Source: Shewanella sp. TC10 (GTDB lineage Bacteria; Pseudomonadota; Gammaproteobacteria; Enterobacterales; Shewanellaceae). Taken from it: a DNA stretch of 36,658 bases. Position numbers and translations under genes: made by a program. The stretch lies in the NCBI RefSeq assembly GCF_009663145.1, contig NZ_VKHR01000054.1:1-36658 (forward strand). Reading direction: 5' to 3'. The notes beneath the pieces were generated by a model. The model saw only the letters and a program-made list of their open reading frames with translations, ran no database searches and had not been told where the DNA came from. Shown here one piece after another: positions 24,583 to 31,597 of the stretch; within the stretch, counting starts at the first letter, position 1, and every line of letters starts with the position of its first letter.

Positions 24583-25527
24583 ATGCAGAAATTAACCGGT
24601 GAAGAACGCCAGAATTCGGCGAATTCAACGACCGAGTTAACCAATAAGTCACCAGTACCGACGACTTATGAGCAAGCTGAAAAGTTTGGTTTAGCCAAAG
24701 TGGCAAAAAGTCCTTGGCAATCTTTTATCTTATCGATCTTTGCTGGTGCGTTTATTGCCATCGCATTTGTGTTTTATGTCACTGTGACCACAGGCAGCAC
24801 GAGTGGTTGGGGAATGACACGCTTTATTGGTGGTATTGCATTCAGCCTAGGACTTATTTTAGTGGTTATTTGCGGTGCAGAGCTATTTACCAGCACTGTG
24901 CTCACTTCAATTCCTTGGGCGCAAAAACAGATTAAAACAGCAACGCAACTACAATGCTGGGCAAGGGTTTATAGTGGTAACTTACTCGGTGCACTTATTA
25001 TGGTGTTGCTGATTATGTCTTCACGAATGTTTGAGTTAAACGGCGGGCAGTGGGGACTTAATGCGCTTAATATTGCCCAGCATAAAATTCATCATACTTG
25101 GGGTCAGGCATTCACCTTAGGTATTTTATGTAACATGTTAGTGTGCCTAGCGGTCTGGATGACGTTTGCAACCAAAGACTTGTTAACCAAATCATTATTA
25201 ATGATATTACCTGTGGCTATGTTTGTAAGTAGTGGTTTTGAGCATAGTATTGCGAATATGTTTATGGTGCCTTTGGGAGTGGCTATCCATAGCTTTGCTC
25301 CTGAAAGTTTCTACCTTGCTTTAAACATTAACCCGCAGCAATATGCAGATTTAACCTTAGTCAATTTTGTGTTTAACAATCTCATTCCGGTGACATTGGG
25401 CAATATTGTTGGTGGTGGTGTGTTTGTTGGATTAGGGTTTTGGCTTGTTGAGCAAGGTAAGTTAACCATTGGTTCAGAAGGTGCCAGTAATGCATCATTA
25501 GTGACCAAAGCTGAGCAAAAAGATTGA
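24583..25527 (+). CDS. focA: Formate channel FocA (FNT family)
   Basis: Pentameric inner-membrane channel that lets formate made by PflB leave or re-enter the cell. The 314-residue product has six membrane segments and the FNT motifs: GGIAFSLGLILVVICGAELFTSTVL (about 83-107, in two stretches), GNLLGALIMVLL, ILCNMLVCLAVWM, SGFEHSIANMFMVPLGVAI (central His221) and NLIPVTLGNIVGGG. The N-terminus is about 12 residues longer than in E. coli FocA and the C-terminal tail is hydrophilic. The ATG at 24583 is chosen over the TTG at 24571 because GAGG (24573-24576) lies just before it. Unlike in E. coli, focA is divergent from pflB instead of leading a focA-pflB operon. Confidence 0.96.
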   Translation: MQKLTGEERQNSANSTTELTNKSPVPTTYEQAEKFGLAKVAKSPWQSFILSIFAGAFIAIAFVFYVTVTTGSTSGWGMTRFIGGIAFSLGLILVVICGAELFTSTVLTSIPWAQKQIKTATQLQCWARVYSGNLLGALIMVLLIMSSRMFELNGGQWGLNALNIAQHKIHHTWGQAFTLGILCNMLVCLAVWMTFATKDLLTKSLLMILPVAMFVSSGFEHSIANMFMVPLGVAIHSFAPESFYLALNINPQQYADLTLVNFVFNNLIPVTLGNIVGGGVFVGLGFWLVEQGKLTIGSEGASNASLVTKAEQKD

Positions 25528-25564
25528 TTATAAAATAACAACGTAAGCTAATAGAATACATATA

Positions 25565-25590
25565 AAAAGCCCAGAAAACTCTGGGCTTTT
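25565..25590. terminator. Terminator between focA and the NmrA-like gene
   Basis: Arms AAAAGCCCAGA (25565-25575) and TCTGGGCTTTT (25580-25590) with an AAAC loop form a perfect stem, with A and T runs outside. It serves the convergent focA and the minus-strand reductase gene. Confidence 0.92.
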
Positions 25591-25614
25591 TATTATTAAT
25601 ACCAACCTGATAGT

Positions 25615-26469
25615 CTACTTAGTATGACTTTTCAACTCTGTAAAGTACTCGTCCCAGCTAATATGTGCTCGGTCTGCAGCTTGTGCAAAGTGACTTGGGT
25701 TATTTGCCTTTCCTTCTTGGATCCCTTGATAAATTCCCGCAATCACTGTGCCAATAAAGTCACCTAATTCAGCAATCCTATCTTGCTGATATTCTTTAAC
25801 CGTCATAGGTTTGTATGTCAATTCGGTGTCAAAGGCCTGGTTCATATAATCAGCCAATTGATATTGAGTGAGTGCTTCACCATGGAGATTATAAGTTTGG
25901 CTATTGTGCTTATCATTAGTCAACATACATGCATAAGCGAAGCCCAGCTCACTTCTTGTGGTGTAGCCACATTTACCATCATTAGCACAATTAGCAATAA
26001 ACCCTAATTTTTTATAGCTGTCGATGTATTCAATATCCGGCTCTATATAAATTCCATTGCGGCCGATAACCCAATCTAAGCCACTATCTCTGACATCTTG
26101 TTCTGTTTGGCGATTACTTTGAATAACAGGGGAGAAGGCGGTATTTTCCTCTGCGCCTTGAACACTGGTATAGACAATCTTTCTAACACCGGCTTTTTTA
26201 GCCGCCTCAATAACATTGCGGTGTTGATTTATCCGTTTATCAGGCGCATCCATACCCGACACTAACAACAAAACATCAACTGATTGCAAAGATTGCTCTA
26301 ATTGTAATGGTTCGTTGTAATCACCAGGGCGAACCTCAACGTTTAAGTGCTTTGCATTTTCAGGAGTCCGCGCTAAAGCAATGATGTTTTCTTTAGGGGT
26401 TATTTTTAATAGTGCTTTGACAATGGCGCTGCCGAGTTGTCCACTTGCTGCTGTAATAGCGATATTCAT
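25615..26469 (-). CDS. NmrA-family NAD(P)H-binding protein, QorB-like quinone oxidoreductase
   Basis: Atypical short-chain dehydrogenase of 284 residues. The N-terminal dinucleotide-binding motif is ITAASGQLGSAIVKAL (about 4-19), with GxxGxxG-like spacing. VDVLLLVSGMD, RKIVYTSVQGAEE and GLDWVIGRNGIYIEP follow in the order seen in QorB (286 residues in E. coli), an NADPH-dependent quinone reductase. Sequence alone does not prove the substrate. The ATG at 26469 follows TAGGAGT. It is the last gene of a probable three-gene operon (DUF2798, DUF3861, this gene; gaps of 50 and 81 bp). The operon is read away from a MarR regulator with four shared operators, which points to a response to quinones, electrophiles or similar toxic compounds. 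Confidence 0.82.
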   Translation of the reverse strand: MNIAITAASGQLGSAIVKALLKITPKENIIALARTPENAKHLNVEVRPGDYNEPLQLEQSLQSVDVLLLVSGMDAPDKRINQHRNVIEAAKKAGVRKIVYTSVQGAEENTAFSPVIQSNRQTEQDVRDSGLDWVIGRNGIYIEPDIEYIDSYKKLGFIANCANDGKCGYTTRSELGFAYACMLTNDKHNSQTYNLHGEALTQYQLADYMNQAFDTELTYKPMTVKEYQQDRIAELGDFIGTVIAGIYQGIQEGKANNPSHFAQAADRAHISWDEYFTELKSHTK

Positions 26470-26550
26470 TCATTGACTCCTAAAGGTCTACATATTGACT
26501 TAGAACTAACTTACAAAGGCTGACTTATCAGTATCTACTAAAATTGATAA

Positions 26551-26865
26551 TTAATTCTTCACTGCACTTTTGACCGTGCTTTTAAGGTTATGCATAAACG
26601 ATTTAAAGTGAGGCATAAACTCCACAAATAATGGGTGCTTACGGTTTTCCATCATTACAGGCCCTAATAGCCTAATTGCAACAGCAACTTTAGTCGCTAA
26701 TGATGGTTCAAGCCCACTTCCTTTTTGCAAATTGTTGACCACGTTAAAAAGGTCTTCTCTATCTTGTAATTCAAAATCTAATGTTTTGCCAGTTTGTTGT
26801 TCTGGTAAGTTAATTTCTTCAACTGTAATGCGGTAGCTATGACCTTTACGGATAATTGTATTCAT
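26551..26865 (-). CDS. DUF3861-family protein
   Basis: Small soluble protein of 104 residues. It matches the DUF3861 pattern as I recall it: GHSYRITVEEI at the N-terminus, ELQDREDLFNVVNNLQ in the middle, and VMMENRKHPLFVEFMPHFKSFMHNL at the C-terminus. The function of the family is unknown. No signal peptide, membrane segment or Cys is present, so it is cytoplasmic. The ATG at 26865 is preceded by AAGG. It sits between the DUF2798 membrane protein and the QorB-like reductase in one operon, which suggests it belongs to the same MarR-controlled response. Confidence 0.8.
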   Translation of the reverse strand: MNTIIRKGHSYRITVEEINLPEQQTGKTLDFELQDREDLFNVVNNLQKGSGLEPSLATKVAVAIRLLGPVMMENRKHPLFVEFMPHFKSFMHNLKSTVKSAVKN

Positions 26866-26915
26866 AATTATTACCTTAAATTTAATGATTTATATACGTC
26901 GGAGTTAATTTGTTG

Positions 26916-27428
26916 CTAACTCTTTAGTAGCGCTTCCACTTTAGGCTTGATGGTCAATGACACCGTTATCATCATAATTAGGGCAACAGGTAATGCTGCA
27001 ATTAAGGTATTGAACCAAGCGAAAATAATTCCCTCGCTTGTAAGTCCAATGTTATTGATAGTGGTAGATAGTGCCATTCCTGATTCCATAACCAACGCCA
27101 TACTAATGCCTACAAGTAAGTTTCTCGTTTTCTCTGCTGAATTTGGCATTAGCTTTTCAGATAATTTGGTCAGTATAACCATCATTAGAAAGCCGATAGG
27201 CATAACAGTCATGGCCGCTAGCAGGAAAGAGCTTAACCAGTCGTTAAAAAAACTATCGGTATAGCCGAGATTTATAAAAGTCATCACACCTGTTAATGTG
27301 CCTCCCATTAACGTCATCATGCCTAGCACTGTGAGTACTTTGATATACATCGGCGTTTTTGGAGTCGCAGCTGAGTTTGTCTCATTTTTTGAATTAATCT
27401 CTTGTGGTTGAATTATCTGTGAACTCAT
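26916..27428 (-). CDS. DUF2798-type four-helix membrane protein
   Basis: A 170-residue protein with a polar N-terminus of about 25 residues and then four hydrophobic segments (near 29-51, 62-85, 103-125 and 134-158). They form two helical hairpins like two DUF2798 units in tandem; the second hairpin includes SEGIIFAWFNTLIAALPVALIMM. The function is unknown. I start it at the ATG at 27428, which has an excellent AGGAGG site; an in-frame non-ATG start at 27476 would put the N-terminus inside the operators. It is the first gene of the MarR-controlled operon, so it is the most tightly linked to the regulator. Confidence 0.78.
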   Translation of the reverse strand: MSSQIIQPQEINSKNETNSAATPKTPMYIKVLTVLGMMTLMGGTLTGVMTFINLGYTDSFFNDWLSSFLLAAMTVMPIGFLMMVILTKLSEKLMPNSAEKTRNLLVGISMALVMESGMALSTTINNIGLTSEGIIFAWFNTLIAALPVALIMMITVSLTIKPKVEALLKS

Positions 27429-27460
27429 GTGAGCCTCCTGTGTTGAATTTAGCGTTAAAG

Positions 27461-27550
27461 TAGTTGATAATGTCAACTATAGTCTTTTGGTTGATAATGT
27501 CAATCATTTTTAATTGATAATATCAACTAGTTTTAAGTTGATAATGTCAG
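27461..27550. promoter_or_regulatory. Four tandem copies of a MarR-type operator
   Basis: TTGATAATGTCAA or a one-base variant occurs at 27464-27476, 27491-27503, 27514-27526 (TTGATAATATCAA) and 27538-27550 (last base G). Centres are 27, 23 and 24 bp apart, all in the gap between marR and the DUF2798 gene. The first copy extends to the palindrome TAGTTGATAATGTCAACTA. Two to two-and-a-half helix turns between sites suggests cooperative binding. Confidence 0.85.
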
Positions 27551-27570
27551 CTAGTTTTTTGGAGGGTGTT

Positions 27571-28002
27571 ATGCAAGAACGTAAATCTTTAGACCGTCTG
27601 TTTCCGCTTGTGCACAGCTTGAAGCGTCAATTACATAATAGAATTGAGCAACTGAATTTAGACATCGCGCCAATGCACGTGCGCGTTTTAAAAATTATTA
27701 ACAAGAAAGTTCCGTGCACAGCAATAGATATTGCTAACTTCTTAAATCGGGATAAATCTCAAGTCACTCGCCTGCTGAATACTTTAATCACGCAAGAGCT
27801 AATCGTGAAAGAACCTAACCCTGAAGATAAACGCAGCCAATGTTTACGCTTAACCGACAAAAGCCAGCAGATTATGGGGGAAATAGCTCAAATTGATAAA
27901 AAAATACATGAGCAGATGACTGATGGAATAACAGAAGAGGAGCTTATTTTGTTCGAAAATATAGCTGCAAAAATGGCCAAGAATTTGTCATCAAATTCAT
28001 GA
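27571..28002 (+). CDS. MarR-family transcriptional regulator
   Basis: Winged-helix regulator of 143 residues, the normal MarR size, acting as a dimer. The DNA-binding core covers about 33-97. It includes AIDIANFLNRDKSQVTRLLNTL (helix-turn-helix with the recognition helix, about 51-72) and the wing EPNPEDKRSQCLRLT with the conserved Asp-Lys-Arg. Two cysteines, Cys49 and Cys91, lie in or near the DNA-binding part and could sense oxidants or electrophiles as in OhrR-type members; that is inference. The ATG at 27571 has a GGAGGG site at 27561-27566, whereas an earlier in-frame start would lie within the operators. It is divergent from the DUF2798-DUF3861-reductase operon, with four operators between, so autoregulation and control of the operon are likely. 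Confidence 0.92.
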   Translation: MQERKSLDRLFPLVHSLKRQLHNRIEQLNLDIAPMHVRVLKIINKKVPCTAIDIANFLNRDKSQVTRLLNTLITQELIVKEPNPEDKRSQCLRLTDKSQQIMGEIAQIDKKIHEQMTDGITEEELILFENIAAKMAKNLSSNS

Positions 28003-28054
28003 ACCAAGCTATGACCAAAAAACTTTCAGCTAATTCTTGAGTTACTCTATGAGT

Positions 28055-29260
28055 TTAGTTATTTTCAATTAAGTTATCAGAAACGAAGGGTTTATTTTTG
28101 ATAACTATCCATAAAATAGCGCCGAGTAAGCCGACGCTGAGTTGAATTAAGCCCAAGTTGTTAATTAAAGATGCTTGGCTTAATGAGACTAAAACCATGC
28201 CCAAGGCTCCACACATCATACTACTGAATTGGATCAAGGCTACTGCTGAGCCGGTGTCTTGGGTTTGTTGCTCTAGCATTAAATTAGTACCAGGCACTCT
28301 CATGGTGATAATAGCGACAGTGGCAGGGGCTGCGATAAGAGCAAAAGTTAATGCTGACATATGACCGATATTGAGGGTTAAAACACCTGCAATAGTAAGT
28401 AAAATAAAACACAGGGTAATGATTCTTTTTACAGTGATATAGCGCGACAAATGCATATAGATCATTGGACCGAATGCAGCGCACATTGCGTTAAAGGCAA
28501 ATGCATAGCTAAATTGCTGCTCAGTGAGGCCAAAGTCATTAATATAGATGTAAGATCCCGATGCAAGAAACCCCATTAGTGCCATTGATGTCATCGAAAA
28601 AACCACTAACAAAATGGCAAACCTCGGGTTTTTAATTATCACTGCCAGTCGTCCCCAAGAGCGAAGTATTGAGCCAACATATTTCTTCTCTAAGGTTTCC
28701 TGATAACACAGGGCTAATATTGCCGCAAAAGTACCGTATATGGCGAGCACCACGAACATCATCCGCCATGAGGCTATTTGTAGCAAAAAAGCGCCAATCA
28801 CTGGCGCAACCATGGGAGCGATAATGACTAAAGACATGATGGTGGCCATGATCTTTTCACGCTCTCGACCAGTAAAACTGTCTTTAACAATGGCTGTGGC
28901 AACCACTGTGACGGCACTGGCTGCAAATGCCTGCATGATCCTTACACCAATAAGTTGTTCAATATTGCCAGAGAGCGCACAACCAATGCTCGCGAAGATG
29001 TAACCACTGATACCTATGAGTAAAATGGGTTTTCTGCCAAACTTTTCACTTAGTGGCCCCCAAAAAAGTAGACCAAAAGCATAAGTGACAAAGTAGCTAC
29101 TGAGGGTTAAGTTCACCATAGATTGATTGGTATTGAGCACTTCAACCATTGTTGGTAAAGCGGGTAAATACAAATCAATCGTCAATGGCGGAAATGCGCT
29201 AATAATGACCAGAAAAAATAGCATACCGGTTCGACCCAGTATCGGTTGTGGATTTTTCAA
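28055..29260 (-). CDS. MFS drug-efflux transporter, Bcr/CflA family
   Basis: Twelve-helix proton-coupled exporter of 401 residues. Bcr/CflA traits are the first helix motif FPPLTIDLYLPALPTM, motif A as GPLSEKFGRKPILLIG after helix 2, RIMQAFAASAVTVVATAIVKD in helix 4-5, and PMVAPVIGAFLLQIASWRMMFV. Relatives export chloramphenicol, bicyclomycin or sulfonamides; the substrate cannot be read here. The start is TTG at 29260 with a weak AAGAG site; the next ATG, 12 codons in, would leave almost no residues before helix 1. It converges with marR. Whether marR also affects it is not shown, since it has no operator copy upstream. Confidence 0.88.
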   Translation of the reverse strand: MKNPQPILGRTGMLFFLVIISAFPPLTIDLYLPALPTMVEVLNTNQSMVNLTLSSYFVTYAFGLLFWGPLSEKFGRKPILLIGISGYIFASIGCALSGNIEQLIGVRIMQAFAASAVTVVATAIVKDSFTGREREKIMATIMSLVIIAPMVAPVIGAFLLQIASWRMMFVVLAIYGTFAAILALCYQETLEKKYVGSILRSWGRLAVIIKNPRFAILLVVFSMTSMALMGFLASGSYIYINDFGLTEQQFSYAFAFNAMCAAFGPMIYMHLSRYITVKRIITLCFILLTIAGVLTLNIGHMSALTFALIAAPATVAIITMRVPGTNLMLEQQTQDTGSAVALIQFSSMMCGALGMVLVSLSQASLINNLGLIQLSVGLLGAILWIVIKNKPFVSDNLIENN

Positions 29261-29326
29261 TTTGATACTCTTAAGTTGAACTGCACTGATTACTTACTCT
29301 GACTCATTCTCTATAGGTTTATCGCT

Positions 29327-29376
29327 GTTAACTATATTCGCAACTATATCAGCTACCTATATCCGCTACTTATGTC
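29327..29376 (+). repeat. Four degenerate 12-13 bp direct repeats
   Basis: Units starting at 29327, 29340, 29352 and 29365 share the pattern GCWACYTATATCC with several mismatches and one-base length changes. They lie between the MFS gene and the end of the DUF1415 gene, in the likely promoter region of the MFS gene. Confidence 0.5.
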
Positions 29377-29378
29377 TG

Positions 29379-29930
29379 TTATTTATTGACCTGGCATTGT
29401 TTTAATAATGCAGTAAAAAACTCACTGCCTTTACGCTCTGCAAAGGCGATGTTTCGCTCCGGAATTGATTCTGGCTCATCATATTCAGCAAGTGCGGCTT
29501 CCATACTGGCTTCGCGAATAATATGAATCGTCGGATAAGGGGAGCGATTAGTATAATTGGCAGGGCTGTCTTGAGGTTCGCCTTCAAAACAATAGTCGGG
29601 GTGAAAGCTGGCTAGTTGATAAACCCCTTCATAATCATTATCAACTAATTTGTCGTTGGCTAAATCTACAATATCTAGGTAACTGTAAAAGCCCTCAAAG
29701 CCACGTGGCATGATAAAAAGGGTGGTTTCAACTTCAGGGTGCTTGTCTAAATATTGGCACTCAGTAATGAAATCTTTCATCACTTGCTTAACCTTGGTGT
29801 GTTCACTGCAATAATAACGAATGCTGTTACGCTCAACTTCTCGGCGGGCAAAAGGGCAAATGTTATATTTCATGATCACTTTACTGACCCAGTTTTCCGT
29901 CTCTAAATGGTATTCGTTTAACGCTGACAT
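29379..29930 (-). CDS. DUF1415-family protein
   Basis: Cytoplasmic protein of 183 residues, normal for DUF1415. Typical blocks are WVSKVIMKYNICPFARREVE near the N-terminus, LFIMPRGFEGFYSYLDIVDLAN in the middle and VYQLASFHPDYCFEG followed by YTNRSPYPTIHIIRE. A Cys in NICPFA and the His-Pro-Asp-Tyr cluster are the most conserved-looking polar positions and could form a metal or active site; that is inference. The function of the family is unknown. The ATG at 29930 follows TAGGA. It is 28 bp downstream of the LysE-type gene on the same strand, so the two may share a transcript. Confidence 0.85.
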   Translation of the reverse strand: MSALNEYHLETENWVSKVIMKYNICPFARREVERNSIRYYCSEHTKVKQVMKDFITECQYLDKHPEVETTLFIMPRGFEGFYSYLDIVDLANDKLVDNDYEGVYQLASFHPDYCFEGEPQDSPANYTNRSPYPTIHIIREASMEAALAEYDEPESIPERNIAFAERKGSEFFTALLKQCQVNK

Positions 29931-29958
29931 CTGAATTCCTACTGCTTAATTGACACGA

Positions 29959-30567
29959 CTAGTTAGGTAATACCATAGGGATAATGGATAGCACTAATAA
30001 TAACGCCATTGAGATATTAAATATTCTTTGTTGGCGTTGATTTTTGAGTAATTTTTTTAAGCCAACACCAAAGCTCAGCCATATTGAGGCGCAAGGTAAT
30101 GCCACAAAGAAAAACACTACTGCTATGGTAATGACTTGTGGGGCTAAAGACTGGTCAATACTCGTAAAAGTCGCAATGGCACCAACGGCCATAATCCAAC
30201 CTTTTGGATTCACCCACTGAAATGCCGCTGCTTGTAAAAAGTTAAATGGTTTAGATGTTTTTTTGCCTTCCAAATTACTTGAACTATTCGCAATTAGCCA
30301 AGAAAGATAGAGCAGATAGAGAATGCCTGCCACTTTTATGACTTGATGAGCCACTGGGTAGGCTTGAAACACGGCACTTAGGCCTAATCCAATGGCGAGC
30401 ACCATGCTAGGAAAGCCGACAATGATCCCTAATAAATGAGGGATACTGCGCTTTACACCAAAATTCACCCCTGAAGTCATCAACATGATGTTGTTAGGGC
30501 CAGGGGTAATACCTGCAGAAAAGGCAAATAATGCGATGGTTATAATGAGTTCCATAAACCTTGTCAT
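29959..30567 (-). CDS. LysE/RhtB-family amino-acid exporter
   Basis: Inner-membrane exporter of 202 residues with six hydrophobic segments. The family motif is TPGPNNIMLM near residues 21-30. It is followed by the conserved membrane stretch LLGIIVGFPSMVLAIGLGLSAVF, then YLLYLSWLIA, then QWVNPKGWIMAVGAIATF with the LysE Asn-Pro-Lys motif. The exact amino acid exported is unknown. Two starts are possible: the ATG at 30567 used here, and one four codons later at 30555 that gives the more usual N-terminus MELIITIALF and has AAGG just before it. It is upstream of the DUF1415 gene on the same strand. Confidence 0.88.
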   Translation of the reverse strand: MTRFMELIITIALFAFSAGITPGPNNIMLMTSGVNFGVKRSIPHLLGIIVGFPSMVLAIGLGLSAVFQAYPVAHQVIKVAGILYLLYLSWLIANSSSNLEGKKTSKPFNFLQAAAFQWVNPKGWIMAVGAIATFTSIDQSLAPQVITIAVVFFFVALPCASIWLSFGVGLKKLLKNQRQQRIFNISMALLLVLSIIPMVLPN

Positions 30568-30912
30568 TTTAGTGTAGAGATTGCTTTAAGAAGAGTATTT
30601 TAGCGACTATCGGTGCATGAACAAATAAAAAATTGATATAAGTTAATATTGCCAAGATACACTTGTGTATAAATAGTTGGAGCCGCTTTTGTTATTTGTT
30701 CTCAAGTGTTTAAAATATAATTAAAACATTCTCAAATCTTGTTATTAAAATTGAGTCAGGTTAGGTTAGGGTTCATATGTTAAATTATTATAGATGTTAC
30801 AGCTCGCGCTTTTAAACTATTGCGCTTGATTATTGTTCTTGAATATTGCTCTTGAATAATGTGCTTATTTTCGCAGTACTTGCCAGTTTCTGATTATAGG
30901 ATTAACGGATAA
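30568..30912. other. 345-bp intergenic region with tandem repeats
   Basis: AT-rich spacer between the divergent LysE-type and DUF4136 genes. I see no ORF. The only structured part is a set of four 13-bp repeats at 30819-30870. Short direct GGTTA units (about 30757-30768) are also present. Confidence 0.5.
30819..30870 (+). repeat. Four 13-bp tandem repeats upstream of the DUF4136 lipoprotein gene
   Basis: Consecutive 13-bp units start at 30819, 30832, 30845 and 30858, with consensus ATTGYTCTTGAAT. Units 2 and 3 differ by one base; unit 1 has two to three changes; unit 4 is weaker (AATGTGCTTATTT). The array ends 42 bp before the gene start, overlapping where its promoter should be. Confidence 0.7.
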
Positions 30913-31491
30913 ATGATAAATAAACAGTGGTGTGTATGGGTTAGTTTAGTGGCCGTATTACTCAGCGGGTGTGCAAGTAATGAGACCAGCGTGGATCCAG
31001 TTCCGACTCGTATCACTATGGTAACCTCTGGTGACTTAAGCTTGATTTCATCGAGTTCAAAGAGCTTTGGATGGCACCCAACGATGTTTACTATCCATAG
31101 TGCTAATAAGCTTGATGATGCTGAACTCGTTAGGCATATGCGTTTATCGATTACTAAAATAATGGAAGCAAAAGGCTATCATTATGTTGAGGCCAATGAA
31201 TCTCCTAGTATGTTGGTGGGATTTGGTATGGCGTTAGAGTCAGAGATGAGTGATAAAGAAATCATGAAACGCGCTGGCTTAGTCGCTGGATTATCAACCA
31301 AAGGCGTTGATGACGATTATGAAAAAGGCTCTGTGCTGGTGGCATTGTTTAGCCCTATTCGTATCCAGCCGGTTTGGAAAGTACTTGCTCAAGGCTTTAC
31401 TGATACGGATAAGCCCATTGAGGACCGAGAGCAGCGTTTTGATAAGCTGACGAGCATGATGCTTAATTCGGTGCCTAATCACGTTATGTAG
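30913..31491 (+). CDS. DUF4136-family lipoprotein
   Basis: Lipoprotein of 192 residues. The signal peptide ends in the lipobox VLLSGC with lipidated Cys20. The mature domain fits DUF4136: a strand-rich start (TRITMVTSGDLSLISSSSKSFGWHP), then LVRHMRLSITKIMEAKGYHYVEANESPSMLVGFGMAL, where the domain typically describes a protein whose residues are packed after the Lys-Gly-Tyr motif. It ends with an alpha helix including LTSMMLNSVPNH. The function is unknown; members are periplasmic or outer-membrane lipoproteins. The ATG at 30913 has only a distant AGGA (30897-30900). It is transcribed alone and ends at the strong hairpin at 31539. Confidence 0.8.
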   Translation: MINKQWCVWVSLVAVLLSGCASNETSVDPVPTRITMVTSGDLSLISSSSKSFGWHPTMFTIHSANKLDDAELVRHMRLSITKIMEAKGYHYVEANESPSMLVGFGMALESEMSDKEIMKRAGLVAGLSTKGVDDDYEKGSVLVALFSPIRIQPVWKVLAQGFTDTDKPIEDREQRFDKLTSMMLNSVPNHVM

Positions 31492-31538
31492 TAATCAGAA
31501 ACCGCTTTTTTGAGTTTGTTATTTAAACACTGTTAGAA

Positions 31539-31572
31539 AACAAGGCCGCTGATCTGCATCAGCGGCCTTGTT
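31539..31572. terminator. Hairpin terminator between convergent genes
   Basis: Perfect 15-bp stem, arms AACAAGGCCGCTGAT (31539-31553) and ATCAGCGGCCTTGTT (31558-31572), CTGC loop. The T-runs are short and broken on both sides (TTATTGTT and TTTTC), but the stem is very stable. It serves the DUF4136 and DUF2797 genes. Confidence 0.8.
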
Positions 31573-31597
31573 ATTGTTAGTCAATGCGCTTTAGCGA

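Noticed and set aside
26947..27264. 105-codon ORF antisense to the DUF2798 gene
   Set aside because: The minus-strand gene has an AGGAGG site, membrane pattern and operators; the plus-strand frame has none of these.
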